Assembly: GCF_009857445.1 (NCBI RefSeq)
Contig: NZ_WWCN01000002.1
Location: forward strand, 1-64,000
Reading direction: 5' to 3'
Source: Duganella flavida
GTDB taxonomy: Bacteria > Pseudomonadota > Gammaproteobacteria > Burkholderiales > Burkholderiaceae_D
DNA: 64,000 bases
Within the stretch, counting starts at the first letter, position 1. Each line of letters begins with the position of its first letter. The translations under genes and the position numbers were made by a program. Below are positions 15,950-25,710 of this stretch, one piece after another. A model generated the notes under the pieces. That model did not search any database. It was not told where the DNA came from and saw nothing but the letters and a program-made list of their open reading frames with translations.

Positions 15950-17251
15950 ATGGTTCCCCACCTCGTCACGGCCCTGAGTGGACCGCTGCTCGACCTAGAA
16001 GAAAAAATCCTCGCCGCCACTCCCGCCATTGAGCGCTGGTTCCGCCTCGAGTGGCAGGAGCACACGCCGCCATTTTATTGCTCTGTGGATATGCGCAATG
16101 CGGGTTACAAGCTGGCGCCGGTGGATACCAATCTGTTCCCGGGCGGCTTCAATATGCTGGCCACTGAAATGCTGCCGCTGTCGGTGCAAGCCGCCATGGC
16201 CGCCATCGACAAGTATTGCCCGGACGCGCGCAACCTGCTGCTGATCCCGGAAATTACCCAGCGCCACCCGACCTACTGGCAAAACGTGGCCCGCCTGATG
16301 CAGATTTTCCGCCAGACCGGCCTGCACGTACGCCTCGGTTCGCTGTCGCCGGAAATCACCCAGCCGACCCCGCTGCCGCTGCCGGACGGGAATATGTTGG
16401 TAGTGGAGCCGCTGGTGCGCTCGCCGAATGGCCGCCGCGTTGGCCTCAAGGACTTCGATCCGTGCACCATCCTGCTGAACAACGATCTGTCCGCCGGCAT
16501 CCCTGAGATCCTGCAAAACATCCACGAGCAAAGCCTGCTGCCGCCGCTGCACGCCGGCTGGGCGCTGCGCCGCAAGAGCAACCACCTGAACGCCTATGAC
16601 GAGGTGGTCAAGAAGTTCGGCAAGCTGATCGGCGTCGATCCATGGATGCTGAATCCGTTCCACGCCAAGTGTGATGCGGTCAACTTCCGCACCGGCGAAG
16701 GCTATGAATGCCTGGCCGCCAACGTTGACGCGCTGCTGGCCAAGATCAAGAAGAAGTACAAGGAATACGGCATCAAGGACCAGAAGCCGTTCGTGATCGT
16801 CAAGCCGGACGCCGGCACCTACGGCACCAGCATCCTGACCATCAAGGACTCGGCCGAGATCAAGGACCTGACCCAGGCCCAGCGCGACAAGATGATCGTC
16901 ATCAAGGATGGCAAGGAAGTGACCGACTTCATCATCCAGGAAGGCGTGCCGACCTTCGAGAGCATCGAGAGCGCCGTGGCTGAGCCGGTGGTGTACATGA
17001 TCGACCGCTACGTCGTGGGCGGCTTCTACCGCATCCACGCCGAGAAGGGCATCGACCAGAACCTGAACGCGCCGGGCTCGCAGTACGTGCCGCTGGCGTT
17101 CGCGCAGCAGCACGCGGTGCCGGATTTGAAGGCCAAGCCGGGTACGGCCGCGCCGAACCGCTTCTACGTCTACGGTGTGGTGGCGCGCTTGGCCTTGCTG
17201 GCGGCGTCGCTGGAAATGGAGCGCACTGATCCGAATCCGGAAGTGTACTAA
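15950..17251 (+). CDS. gshA: Glutamate-cysteine ligase (betaproteobacterial type)
   Basis: A 433-residue enzyme catalysing the first step of glutathione synthesis: ATP-dependent joining of glutamate and cysteine. The sequence follows the gshA family of beta/gammaproteobacteria that is unlike the E. coli enzyme (EWQEHTPPFYCSVDMRNAGYKLAPVDTNLFPGGFN at the start, KPFVIVKPDAGTYGTSI in the nucleotide-binding part). It is followed 29 bp later by gshB, which supports the assignment. The ATG used gives a typical length. Confidence 0.9.
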   Translation: MVPHLVTALSGPLLDLEEKILAATPAIERWFRLEWQEHTPPFYCSVDMRNAGYKLAPVDTNLFPGGFNMLATEMLPLSVQAAMAAIDKYCPDARNLLLIPEITQRHPTYWQNVARLMQIFRQTGLHVRLGSLSPEITQPTPLPLPDGNMLVVEPLVRSPNGRRVGLKDFDPCTILLNNDLSAGIPEILQNIHEQSLLPPLHAGWALRRKSNHLNAYDEVVKKFGKLIGVDPWMLNPFHAKCDAVNFRTGEGYECLAANVDALLAKIKKKYKEYGIKDQKPFVIVKPDAGTYGTSILTIKDSAEIKDLTQAQRDKMIVIKDGKEVTDFIIQEGVPTFESIESAVAEPVVYMIDRYVVGGFYRIHAEKGIDQNLNAPGSQYVPLAFAQQHAVPDLKAKPGTAAPNRFYVYGVVARLALLAASLEMERTDPNPEVY

Positions 17252-17280
17252 AATCGGTCATTACCTCTACTGGACACGCA

Positions 17281-18231
17281 ATGAAAATAGCCTTCCTCGC
17301 CGACCCGCTGTCGACTTTTAAAACCTACAAGGACTCCACCTACGCCATGATGGTGGAAGCCGGCAAGCGCGGCCACACCGTCTACGCTTTCGAGCAGAAG
17401 GACATGGCGGTGGAGCAGGGCGTGGTCAGCGCCAAGGTGTCCGAAATCACCCTGACCGGCGATAGCAGCGACTGGTACCGCGCGGCCGAGCCGAAGGAAA
17501 CCAATCTCGGCGACTTCGACGCCATCATCCAGCGCAAGGATCCGCCGTTCGACATGGAATACGTGTACGGCACCTATCTGCTGGAGCTGGCCGAGAAGCA
17601 GGGCGCACAAGTATTCAACAAGCCGTCGGCGATTCGCGACCACAACGAAAAACTGGCCATCGCCCAGTTCAGCCAATTCACCTCGCCGACCCTGGTGACC
17701 TCGGACGAGCAGCGCATCCGCGCTTTCCAGAAGCAGCATGGCGACATCATCCTCAAGCCGCTGGACGGCATGGGCGGCGCCGGCATCTTCCGCGTGACGG
17801 CGGACGGCATGAACCTCGGTTCCATCATCGAAACGCTGACCCACCTCGGCACGCAAACCATCATGGTCCAGCGCTACATTCCGGACATCGTCAAAGGCGA
17901 CAAGCGCATCCTGGTCATCGGCGGCAAGCCGGTGCCGTTTGCGCTGGCGCGCATTCCGCAAAACGGCGAAGTGCGTGGCAACCTGGCGGCCGGCGGCATC
18001 GGCGTGGCGCAGCCGCTCACCGAGCGCGACTACGAGATCGCCAACACGCTGGGCCCGATACTGGCGGCACGCGGCCTGTTGCTGGTAGGATTAGACGTTA
18101 TTGGTGATTTCTTAACAGAGGTGAACGTCACCAGCCCGACCTGCTTCCAGGAGATTACCCAGCAAGCTGGCTTCCCGGTGGCGGCGACTTTCATCGATGC
18201 GGTCGAGGCGGCGGTAGCCCTGGGCCGTTGA
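17281..18231 (+). CDS. gshB: Glutathione synthetase
   Basis: A 316-residue ATP-grasp enzyme that adds glycine to gamma-glutamylcysteine. It has the family start KIAFLADPLSTFKTYKDSTYAMM, the NKPSAIRDHNEKL region, the glycine-rich ATP loop KPLDGMGGAGIF, and a C-terminal metal/substrate segment (LDVIGDFLTEVNVTSPTCFQEI). It lies directly behind gshA, with the PTS genes following on the same strand. Length and motifs are complete. Confidence 0.95.
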   Translation: MKIAFLADPLSTFKTYKDSTYAMMVEAGKRGHTVYAFEQKDMAVEQGVVSAKVSEITLTGDSSDWYRAAEPKETNLGDFDAIIQRKDPPFDMEYVYGTYLLELAEKQGAQVFNKPSAIRDHNEKLAIAQFSQFTSPTLVTSDEQRIRAFQKQHGDIILKPLDGMGGAGIFRVTADGMNLGSIIETLTHLGTQTIMVQRYIPDIVKGDKRILVIGGKPVPFALARIPQNGEVRGNLAAGGIGVAQPLTERDYEIANTLGPILAARGLLLVGLDVIGDFLTEVNVTSPTCFQEITQQAGFPVAATFIDAVEAAVALGR

Positions 18232-18268
18232 CAAGAAATTATTCATTCCTTACTGGCGGTTTAACAAT

Positions 18269-18670
18269 ATGGTAGGCATACTACTTATGACACACGCACC
18301 ACTGGGACAGGCCTTTTTAGCGGCCTGCGCCCACGTGTTTCGTGGTCCGACCGAGCAACTGGAAGCGATCGACGTGATCGCCGACCAGGACCTCGGTGAA
18401 GTCCAGGAGCTGGCGGCGGCGGCGATCAAACGTCTCGATCTCGGCGAGGGCGTGCTGGTGATCACCGACGTCAAAGGCGGCACCCCCGCCAACTGCTGTA
18501 ACCGGCTGGCCGATGCGGGCCGGGTGGAGGTTATCGCGGGCATCAGTCTGCCGATGCTGCTGCGCGCCATCACCTACCGCCGCGACACGCTGGACGTGGT
18601 GGTGGAGATGGCTCTGGCGGGCGCGCAAAGTGGAGCAGTGCGCGTCGACAACAGGACACGCGTCGGATAA
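18269..18670 (+). CDS. PTS EIIA component, mannose type
   Basis: A 133-residue EIIA-Man fold protein. The phosphorylated His is H9 (LLMTHAPLG), and the substrate-loop signature ITDVKGGTPAN is present. Such stand-alone EIIA-Man proteins in betaproteobacteria receive phosphate from HPr, and no IIB/IIC permease gene is nearby. A regulatory rather than sugar-uptake role is likely. It is followed by HPr and EI in the same direction. Confidence 0.87.
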   Translation: MVGILLMTHAPLGQAFLAACAHVFRGPTEQLEAIDVIADQDLGEVQELAAAAIKRLDLGEGVLVITDVKGGTPANCCNRLADAGRVEVIAGISLPMLLRAITYRRDTLDVVVEMALAGAQSGAVRVDNRTRVG

Positions 18671-18718
18671 TCCTGACGAATTTTTAGCAATGCGCACTCT
18701 GATTGAGATAAAAGAAAA

Positions 18719-18988
18719 ATGATTCAGCAAGAACTCGAAATTATTAACAAGCTTGGTTTGCATGCGCGCGCTTCCGCCAAATTCACCCAACTGGCAGCAA
18801 AATACAAAAGCGATGTCTGGCTGACGCGTAACGCGCGCCGGATCAACGCCAAATCCATCATGGGCGTGATGATGCTGGCGGCTGGCAAGGGCGCCAAAGT
18901 CCTGCTGGAAGCTGATGGCGACGATGAAGGCGATTGCGTCGCCGCCCTGACCGCCCTGGTCAACGACAAGTTCGGCGAAGGCGAGTAA
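18719..18988 (+). CDS. ptsH: Phosphocarrier protein HPr
   Basis: An 89-residue HPr with the phosphorylated His15 (KLGLHARASAKF) and the regulatory Ser46 (NAKSIMGVMML) that HPr kinase can modify. It transfers phosphate from EI to EIIA. Its stop codon TAA overlaps the ATG of ptsI by one base (TAATG), so the two are tightly coupled. Confidence 0.95.
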   Translation: MIQQELEIINKLGLHARASAKFTQLAAKYKSDVWLTRNARRINAKSIMGVMMLAAGKGAKVLLEADGDDEGDCVAALTALVNDKFGEGE

Positions 18989-20778
18989 TGCCTGCGGAGC
19001 GCAGCCGTCCCCGTTTCCCGGCAGGCCCGCCGGTGGCCTCCTTTACTTTGCATGGTATTCCGGTTTCGCGCGGCATTGCGATCGGCCGCGCCCACCTGCT
19101 GGCGCCGGCGGCGCTGGACGTCAAGCACTACCTGGTGGCGGAAGAGCAGGTCGAGGCCGAAGTCTCGCGCCTGCAGCAGGCATTGGCTGCGGTCCACAAG
19201 GAACTGCAAACGCTGTGGAATGAACTGCCCAAGGACGCTCCGACGGAGCTGGGTGCGTTCATCGACGTGCATGCGCTGATCCTGTCTGACCCGATGATTT
19301 CGGAAGCACCGCTGGACATCATCCGCCAGCGCCACTACAACGCCGAGTGGGCGCTGCTGACGCAGATCGATGAGCTGTCGGCGCAGTTCGATGAAATCGA
19401 AGACCTTTACCTGCGCGAGCGCAAGGCCGACATCCAGCAAGTGGCCGAGCGCGTGCTCAAGGTACTGCTGGGTACCGAGCAAATGCTGCCCAAGTCCGAT
19501 GGCGGCGAGGATGAATTCCAGCCGCAGATGATTGTCGTCGCCCACGATATCTCGCCGGCCGACATGCTGCAATTCCGCGACCGTTCCTTTATCGGTTTTG
19601 TGACCGACGTCGGCGGCCAGAACTCGCACACCGCCATCGTCGCGCGTTCGCTGGATATTCCGGCGGCAGTCGGCATGTCCGGCGCCTCTACCCTGATCGA
19701 CCAGGACGACTGGCTGATTATCGACGGCGAGGCCGGCGTGGTGATCGCCAATCCGAGCGCGCTGGTGCTGGAGCAGTACCGCGAACGCCAGCAGGCCGCC
19801 GCGCGCGCCAAGAAGAAGCTGCAGAAGCTGAAGAAAACCCCGGCCATCACCAAGGACGGCACCGAGATCACGCTGCTGGCCAACATCGAGCTGCCGGACG
19901 ATTGCCCGGCCGCGATGGAGGCGGGCGCCAATGGCGTGGGCCTGTTCCGCTCCGAGTTCCTGTTCATGGGCCGCAACAGCAAGATCCCATCGGAAGACGA
20001 ACAATTCGAGCAGTACAAAAAAGCCGTAGTGGCGATGAAGGGCCGTCCGGTCACCATCCGCACGCTCGACATCGGCGCCGACAAGCCGCTCGACCAGAGC
20101 GAGCAAACGGCGCTCAATCCGGCGCTGGGCCTGCGGGCGATCCGCTACTGCCTGGCCGAGCCACAGATCTTCCTGACGCAGCTGCGCGCCATCCTGCGCG
20201 CCTCGGCATTCGGCAAGGTGCGCATCCTGATCCCGATGCTGGCGCATGCGTTTGAGATCGACCAGTCGCTGGCCATGATCGCGCAAGCCAAGGCCGAACT
20301 GCGTGAGCAAAATATTAAGTTTGATGACGGCGTCGATGTCGGCGCCATGATCGAAATCCCGGCGGCAGCGCTGGCGCTGCCCATGTTCGTCAAGCGCATG
20401 GACTTCCTGTCGATCGGCACCAATGACCTGATTCAGTACACGCTGGCGATCGACCGGGTTGATTATGAGGTCGCACACCTTTACAATCCGCTGCATCCGG
20501 CTGTGCTGCAATTGATCTCGATGACGATTGCGGCCGGGCATAAAGCCGGGATCGACGTCGCCGTGTGCGGCGAAATGGCAGGGGATGTCAAATTGACACG
20601 CCTCTTGCTGGGTATGGGATTGCGCGAGTTCTCCATGCATCCGGCCCAACTGCTCTCGGTCAAGCAGGAAATCCTGAACAGCGACCTTGCGCGCATCATG
20701 CCGCAAACCCGCAAGATCATGCGCTCGATGGAACCCAACGTTATTGCAGACGCGGTCGAACAATTACAGTTGATGTAG
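18988..20778 (+). CDS. ptsI: PTS enzyme I (phosphoenolpyruvate-protein phosphotransferase)
   Basis: A 596-residue enzyme I. The N-terminal part (FTLHGIPVSRGIAIGRAHLL) is typical. The phosphohistidine is in GGQNSHTAIVARSL, the PEP-binding barrel carries LFRSEFLFMGR, and the catalytic Cys is in VAVCGEMAGD. I chose ATG 18988 because it overlaps the ptsH stop; an ATG at 18934 would lie inside ptsH. A GTG at about 19033 is another possibility. With HPr and EIIA-Man it makes a complete phosphorelay without a permease. Confidence 0.93.
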   Translation: MPAERSRPRFPAGPPVASFTLHGIPVSRGIAIGRAHLLAPAALDVKHYLVAEEQVEAEVSRLQQALAAVHKELQTLWNELPKDAPTELGAFIDVHALILSDPMISEAPLDIIRQRHYNAEWALLTQIDELSAQFDEIEDLYLRERKADIQQVAERVLKVLLGTEQMLPKSDGGEDEFQPQMIVVAHDISPADMLQFRDRSFIGFVTDVGGQNSHTAIVARSLDIPAAVGMSGASTLIDQDDWLIIDGEAGVVIANPSALVLEQYRERQQAAARAKKKLQKLKKTPAITKDGTEITLLANIELPDDCPAAMEAGANGVGLFRSEFLFMGRNSKIPSEDEQFEQYKKAVVAMKGRPVTIRTLDIGADKPLDQSEQTALNPALGLRAIRYCLAEPQIFLTQLRAILRASAFGKVRILIPMLAHAFEIDQSLAMIAQAKAELREQNIKFDDGVDVGAMIEIPAAALALPMFVKRMDFLSIGTNDLIQYTLAIDRVDYEVAHLYNPLHPAVLQLISMTIAAGHKAGIDVAVCGEMAGDVKLTRLLLGMGLREFSMHPAQLLSVKQEILNSDLARIMPQTRKIMRSMEPNVIADAVEQLQLM

Positions 20779-20780
20779 TC

Positions 20781-20881
20781 GGGATGGCTACAAAATGCCC
20801 ACAGCGTCGTTGCGGCGCCTCGCCGTACTAGCGTACTGTCTTCGGCGCCACGCCTAGCTGTGAGCATTTTGTAGCCATCCC
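20781..20881. repeat. 101-bp interrupted palindrome between ptsI and metX
   Basis: GGGATGGCTACAAAATGC (20781-20798) is repeated perfectly in inverse complement at 20864-20881. Further pairing follows inside (CCACAG/CTGTGA), then GGCGCC twice and a central GTAC-TAGC-GTAC. Transcribed, it forms a long cruciform-like hairpin. The look is that of a dispersed intergenic repeat of the REP/MITE kind. No second copy is in this window. It may also end ptsI transcription. Confidence 0.7.
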
Positions 20882-20958
20882 TAAGTGGCGGAACCCACCC
20901 TCGCGGTTCCGCCTTGATAGATGGCCCGCGGGGCCGCCCCATAAAAACACAATCAACA

Positions 20959-22107
20959 ATGTCATCCCTGGGATACGTTAAGCCGCAAACCATGCATTTT
21001 GCCGAGCCCCTGCTCCTGCAAAGCGGCGCGTCGCTACGCGACTATATGCTGATGTATGAAACCTACGGCACGCTGAACGCCGACAAATCCAACGCGGTGC
21101 TGGTGTGCCACGCACTGAACGCCTCGCACCACGTGGCCGGCGAATATGAGGGACTAGCGAAAAGCACCGGCTGGTGGGACAATATGGTCGGTCCGGGCAA
21201 GCCGCTGGACACCAACAAGTTCTTCGTCATCGGCGTGAATAACCTCGGCTCCTGCTTCGGCTCCACTGGCCCTATGCACACCAATCCGGCCACCGGCAAG
21301 CCATATGGCGCCAGCTTCCCGGTGGTGACGGTGGAGGACTGGGTCGCCGCGCAAGCGCGTTTGGCCGATCAACTGGGCATCCAACAATTTGCCGCCGTCA
21401 TGGGCGGCTCGCTGGGCGGCATGCAGGCGCTGTCGTGGGCCATCAGCTATCCTGACCGTTTGCGCCACTGCGTGGTGATCGCTTCGACCGCCAAGCTGTC
21501 GGCGCAGAACATCGCGTTTAACGACGTGGCGCGGCAGGCGATTTTGTCGGACCCCGATTATCGCGGCGGTGATTTTTACGAGCATGGCGTGGTGCCGAAG
21601 AACGGCCTGCGCGTAGCGCGCATGGTGGGCCACATCACCTACCTGTCGGACGACGACATGGCTGAGAAGTTCGGCCGCAAGCTGCGCGACGTGGCGAAAT
21701 CGGGCGACTACAAATTCGACTTCGGCGTCGACTTTGAAATCGAATCCTACCTGCGCTATCAGGGCGACAAATTCAGCGAATACTTCGACGCCAACACCTA
21801 TCTGCTGATCACCAAGGCACTCGATTACTTCGACCCTGCGCGCCTGCATGACGGCGACCTGGCCAGGACACTGGCCGGCGTGAAGGCCAAGTTTTTCCTG
21901 GCTTCCTTCACCACCGACTGGCGTTTCTCGCCGGAGCGCAGCCGTGAAATTGTGCAGGCGCTGGTCAGCAACCGTAGCCAGGTTACCTATGGCGAGATCG
22001 ATGCGCCGCACGGCCACGACGCCTTCCTGCTGGAAGACCCGCGCTACATGAATATGGTGCGCGCCTATTACGGCCAGGTGTGGAATGAAATCGAGGGCAA
22101 GGTATGA
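20959..22107 (+). CDS. metX: Homoserine O-acyltransferase MetX
   Basis: A 382-residue alpha/beta-hydrolase-fold acyltransferase that activates homoserine for methionine synthesis. It has the nucleophile Ser151 ([12 protein letters not shown]), the Asp in TTDWRFSP and the His in [10 protein letters not shown], and the family segment [13 protein letters not shown] start at 20959, where the protein begins [17 protein letters not shown] as in relatives; an upstream ATG at 20914 adds a non-conserved tail. Whether acetyl- or succinyl-CoA is used cannot be told reliably from this reading. The stop overlaps metW by 4 bp. Confidence 0.92.
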   Translation: MSSLGYVKPQTMHFAEPLLLQSGASLRDYMLMYETYGTLNADKSNAVLVCHALNASHHVAGEYEGLAKSTGWWDNMVGPGKPLDTNKFFVIGVNNLGSCFGSTGPMHTNPATGKPYGASFPVVTVEDWVAAQARLADQLGIQQFAAVMGGSLGGMQALSWAISYPDRLRHCVVIASTAKLSAQNIAFNDVARQAILSDPDYRGGDFYEHGVVPKNGLRVARMVGHITYLSDDDMAEKFGRKLRDVAKSGDYKFDFGVDFEIESYLRYQGDKFSEYFDANTYLLITKALDYFDPARLHDGDLARTLAGVKAKFFLASFTTDWRFSPERSREIVQALVSNRSQVTYGEIDAPHGHDAFLLEDPRYMNMVRAYYGQVWNEIEGKV

Positions 22108-22706
22108 ATTTCAATGATTTGAACGGCGCGCGGCCTGACCTGGCCTTTATCGCGCACTGGGTGCAGGACCAGGCGCACGTGCTGGATCTGGGCTGCGGCG
22201 ACGGCGTGATGATGGACTATCTGCAGAGCGACAAGCAATGCAGCGGCTACGGCATCGAGCTGGCCGACGACGAGGTACTGGCCAGCACTAGGCGCGGTGT
22301 GCGCGTGATCCAGCAGGATATGGAAAAAGGGCTGGCGCTGTTTGGCGATAACACCTTCGACACGGTGCTGTGCCTGTCGTCGCTGCAGATGATGAAGCAT
22401 GTGGAGGCACTGCTGCGCGACATCGTCCGCGTTGGCAAGGAAGCCATCGTTTCGTTCCCCAACTTCGCCTACTGGCCGCACCGCGTGGCCTTGCTGAAGG
22501 GTCGCATGCCGGTGTCGGAATCGCTGCCGTACGAATGGTACGACACGCCCAACGTGCGCTGCGCCACCATCACCGACTTCCGCGACCTGGCGGAGGAATG
22601 TGGGCTGGAAGTGATCGAATGTGTGGCGCTGGCAGAGGGGAAGCGTGTATCCTTCCTGCCTAACTTGCGCGGCGATCTTGCCGTCTTCAGACTACGAAAA
22701 AAATAA
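22104..22706 (+). CDS. metW: Methionine biosynthesis protein MetW
   Basis: A 200-residue protein with a class I methyltransferase-like fold and the SAM-type motif [16 protein letters not shown]. MetW is regularly paired with MetX in proteobacteria and is needed for, or stimulates, homoserine acylation. The ATGA overlap with metX shows coupling. It ends one base into the next gene (ampG-like), so the methionine pair and the transporter are read together. Confidence 0.92.
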   Translation: MNFNDLNGARPDLAFIAHWVQDQAHVLDLGCGDGVMMDYLQSDKQCSGYGIELADDEVLASTRRGVRVIQQDMEKGLALFGDNTFDTVLCLSSLQMMKHVEALLRDIVRVGKEAIVSFPNFAYWPHRVALLKGRMPVSESLPYEWYDTPNVRCATITDFRDLAEECGLEVIECVALAEGKRVSFLPNLRGDLAVFRLRKK

Positions 22707-23953
22707 TGACCCAGACCTCGCCTTGGTACAGCTATATCAACGGACGCACCGTTTCCATCCTGTTCCTCGGCTTTAGTTCCGGGCTTCCGCTGTACACGCT
22801 GATCTACTTGATGCAAGCGTTTCTTGCCACGGCAGGTCTGAGTCTACAAGCGCTTGGGCTGTTTGGCCTGGTGTTGTTCCCATATACGTTCAAGTTCCTG
22901 TGGGCGCCGTTTATGGACCGCTACACCGTGCTGCCGCTGGGACGGCGGCGCGGCTGGATGGCGGTAACGCAGCTTGCACTGTTTGTCCTGATTGGTCTGC
23001 TGGGGATGTGTGATCCCAAGGCCGGGCAGTGGCTGATTGGCGGCGCTGCATTCCTGGTGGCCTTTACGTCAGCCAGCCAGGACGTGGTGATCGACGCTTA
23101 CCGGCGCGAGATCCTGGCAGAGGAAGAGCAGGGTCTGGGCGCGGCCATCATCGTCAATGCCTACAAGGCTTCCAGCCTGATCCCGAGCGCTTTGGGACTG
23201 GTGATGGCAGCCAGCCAGCCGTGGCAAATCGTGTTCTGGACCGTGGCGGCGTTCATGCTGCCGGGCTTTATCTGCACGCTGGTGGCCAAGGAGCCAGCGC
23301 TGTACGGCACGCCGCCAAAGAATTTGCAGGAAGCGGTGGTGCTGCCGTTCCGCGAGTTCGTGCAGCGCGACGGCATGAAACAGGCATTGTTCATCATCGC
23401 CTTTATCTTGCTGTACAAAATTGGCGACTCCATGAGCACTGCGCTGTCGACCAAGTTCTTCCTCGATACCGGCTTCACTACCAAGCAAATTGGCTTGGCT
23501 GCCAACGCCACCGGCTGGTGGGCGGCATTCGCAGGCGGCGCGGTGGGCGGCATCTGGATGATCAAGCTGGGTATCAACCGCGCGCTGTGGGTGTTTGGCG
23601 TGCTGCAGGCGCTGGCCATTCTCGGTTTCGCGTGGCTGGCCCAGGTGGGGCCGGATCCGGTGCTGCTGAGCGCCGTCTACGGCTTCGAGGCGTTTGCCAG
23701 CCCGGGACTGGGTGCGGCTGCGCTGGTGGCCTTCATGTCGCGTGCTACCGACCCGCGCTACACGGCCACCCAGTACGCGCTGTTTTCCAGTTTGGCCGCG
23801 GTGCCGCGCACCTTCATTAATTCGTCGGTAGGGTATATTGTTGCGGAAACCGGGTGGTTCTGGTTCTTTATCGTGTGCTTCATCCTGGCCTTCCCGGCGA
23901 TGATGATGCTGCCGAAAATCGCTCCGTGGAATAGTCGACATGAAAAACCTTAA
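22706..23953 (+). CDS. ampG: AmpG-type muropeptide permease (MFS)
   Basis: A 415-residue, 12-segment inner-membrane transporter. The start (FLGFSSGLPLYTLIYLMQAFL) and the segment SASQDVVIDAYRREIL are AmpG hallmarks. AmpG imports GlcNAc-anhydroMurNAc peptides from the periplasm for cell-wall recycling and thereby feeds beta-lactamase signalling. A BlaI/M56 pair exists at 43.5 kb, but no link is shown. Its end overlaps the next gene by 14 bp. Confidence 0.88.
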   Translation: MTQTSPWYSYINGRTVSILFLGFSSGLPLYTLIYLMQAFLATAGLSLQALGLFGLVLFPYTFKFLWAPFMDRYTVLPLGRRRGWMAVTQLALFVLIGLLGMCDPKAGQWLIGGAAFLVAFTSASQDVVIDAYRREILAEEEQGLGAAIIVNAYKASSLIPSALGLVMAASQPWQIVFWTVAAFMLPGFICTLVAKEPALYGTPPKNLQEAVVLPFREFVQRDGMKQALFIIAFILLYKIGDSMSTALSTKFFLDTGFTTKQIGLAANATGWWAAFAGGAVGGIWMIKLGINRALWVFGVLQALAILGFAWLAQVGPDPVLLSAVYGFEAFASPGLGAAALVAFMSRATDPRYTATQYALFSSLAAVPRTFINSSVGYIVAETGWFWFFIVCFILAFPAMMMLPKIAPWNSRHEKP

Positions 23954-24815
23954 ATTGAAAGCTGTGCTGCTGGCGCTTCTCATCAGCGCTGCAGCACTGG
24001 CACAGGACGACGGCATCCCCGTCAAAAAACTGTCGCCGCTGCGCGGCCTGGCCGGTGGTGACTCGCGCCAGTTCGACGAGCAGTCCAAGCTGCAGTACCA
24101 GCAGATGCTGGCCGAGGCGCACCAGAAGGACGCCGTCGCCACCGACCGCAATCCGCAGCTGATCCGCCTGCGTGCGATTGCCAATCGCTTGATCCCGTTC
24201 ACCTCGCGCTGGAATCCGGACGCTGCCAAATGGGACTGGCAAGTCAACCTGTTGAATTCCCCAACCGTGAATGCGTTCTGCATGCCGGGTGGCCGTATCG
24301 CCTTCTACAACGGCATCCTGGTCAAACTGAACCTGACCGACGATGAAGTGGCAATGGTGATGGGCCACGAAATCGCCCACGCGCTGCGCGAGCACGCGCG
24401 CGAGCAGGCCGGCAAGAACAACGCTACCTCGCTGGTGGCACGCCTGGCTGGTGCTGCCGGTGCGGCTTACTTCGGCCTCGACCCGCGCGTCGGCGATGCG
24501 GTCGGCAGTGGTGCCGCCAAGATGGCGTCTCTGAGCTTCTCGCGCAGCGACGAGAGCGAGGCTGACCTGGTCGGCATGGACCTGGCCGCGCGCGCCGGTT
24601 TCGATCCACGCGCCGGCATCGCGCTGTGGCAGAAGATGAGCGCCGTGAACAAGAGCCAGCCTTTGCCCTTCCTGTCGACTCACCCGAGCGGCAATCAGCG
24701 CATCGAGGATATGAACAAGAATATGTACCTGGTGCTGCCGGTGTTCGCACGCACCAAGGGCCTCGATCCGAACAAGCTGCCGCCTTATCGTTCGATCGCG
24801 CTGCCGAAGTCCTGA
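23940..24815 (+). CDS. Periplasmic M48-family zinc metallopeptidase
   Basis: A 291-residue protein with a signal peptide (KNLKLKAVLLALLISAAALA) and the zinc motif VMGHEIAHALREH. A downstream ESEADLVGMDLAARAG supplies the third zinc ligand. It resembles LoiP/YggG and BepA-like proteases, which act on outer-membrane proteins. It lacks the TPR tail of BepA, so a LoiP-like role is more likely. It overlaps ampG and is 1 bp ahead of the pseudouridine synthase. Confidence 0.88.
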   Translation: MKNLKLKAVLLALLISAAALAQDDGIPVKKLSPLRGLAGGDSRQFDEQSKLQYQQMLAEAHQKDAVATDRNPQLIRLRAIANRLIPFTSRWNPDAAKWDWQVNLLNSPTVNAFCMPGGRIAFYNGILVKLNLTDDEVAMVMGHEIAHALREHAREQAGKNNATSLVARLAGAAGAAYFGLDPRVGDAVGSGAAKMASLSFSRSDESEADLVGMDLAARAGFDPRAGIALWQKMSAVNKSQPLPFLSTHPSGNQRIEDMNKNMYLVLPVFARTKGLDPNKLPPYRSIALPKS

Positions 24816-24816
24816 T

Positions 24817-25707
24817 ATGTCGCGTTTTCCGCTGCCCATGCGCGACGGTGTCGCGCCCAGCTACCTGTATCTGCCGGAGGGCGACTGGCCCGACCTGATC
24901 AGCTTCCTGGTGGCGCGCTTCGAGGACGTGAGCGAAGCCGCGTGGCGTGCCCGCATGGCGCGCGGCGATGTGGTTGATGGCGACGGCCAGCCGCTCACGC
25001 CATCGAGCCGTTTCAAGCGTGGCCTGCGCATCTTCTACTACCGCGAGCTGGAAGAACCGGAAACGCCGATCCCGTTCAAGGAAGAGATCCTGCATCTGGA
25101 TGAGCACCTGGTGGTGGTCGATAAGCCGCACTTCCTGCCGGTGATTCCGTCCGGCCGCTTCCTGCACGAGACCCTGCTGGTACGCCTGCGCAAAACGCTG
25201 GACGAGGAAGATCTGGTACCGATCCATCGGCTGGACCGCGAGACGGCGGGCGTGGTGATCTTCTCGCGCAATGCGGCCAGCCGCGGCACCTATCAATCGA
25301 TGTTCCAGAAACGCGTGATCGAGAAGGAATATGAAGCGCTGGCGCCGCGCTTGCGCGATGTGCAGTTCCCCTTTACCTATCGCAGCCGCATGGAAGAAGG
25401 CGATAAATTCTTCGTCATGAAGGAAGTGGCGGGCGAGCCGAATTCCGAAACCGTGATCGACGTGATCGAGCATCGCGGCGAGCTGACTTTATACCGCCTG
25501 CATCCGCACACGGGACGCCAGCACCAGTTGCGCGTGCACCTGTCCGCGCTCGGCGTCCCGATTGTCAACGACGCCTTCTATCCGGTGGCGCTGCCGTGCA
25601 AGCAGGACGACGTGTCGCAACCCTTGCAGCTGCTGGCGCGCGCCATCAGCTTTACCGATCCGCTGAGCGGCGAACGGCGCGAGTTCCGCTCGCGCCGCAG
25701 GCTCTGA
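24817..25707 (+). CDS. RluA-family pseudouridine synthase
   Basis: A 296-residue RNA pseudouridine synthase with the catalytic Asp in IHRLDRETAGVVIF and the C-terminal HTGRQHQLRVHL motif. The N-terminal part (residues about 20-85) replaces a normal S4 domain with a related short fold. The target position in rRNA or tRNA is not deducible. Last gene of the plus-strand run from metX; it converges on the large surface-protein gene with only 3 bp between stop codons. Confidence 0.88.
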   Translation: MSRFPLPMRDGVAPSYLYLPEGDWPDLISFLVARFEDVSEAAWRARMARGDVVDGDGQPLTPSSRFKRGLRIFYYRELEEPETPIPFKEEILHLDEHLVVVDKPHFLPVIPSGRFLHETLLVRLRKTLDEEDLVPIHRLDRETAGVVIFSRNAASRGTYQSMFQKRVIEKEYEALAPRLRDVQFPFTYRSRMEEGDKFFVMKEVAGEPNSETVIDVIEHRGELTLYRLHPHTGRQHQLRVHLSALGVPIVNDAFYPVALPCKQDDVSQPLQLLARAISFTDPLSGERREFRSRRRL

Positions 25708-25710
25708 AGG

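Noticed and set aside
18724..20763. Open frame of 679 codons opposite ptsH/ptsI
   Set aside because: It mirrors ptsI in the antisense frame; no motif or ribosome site.
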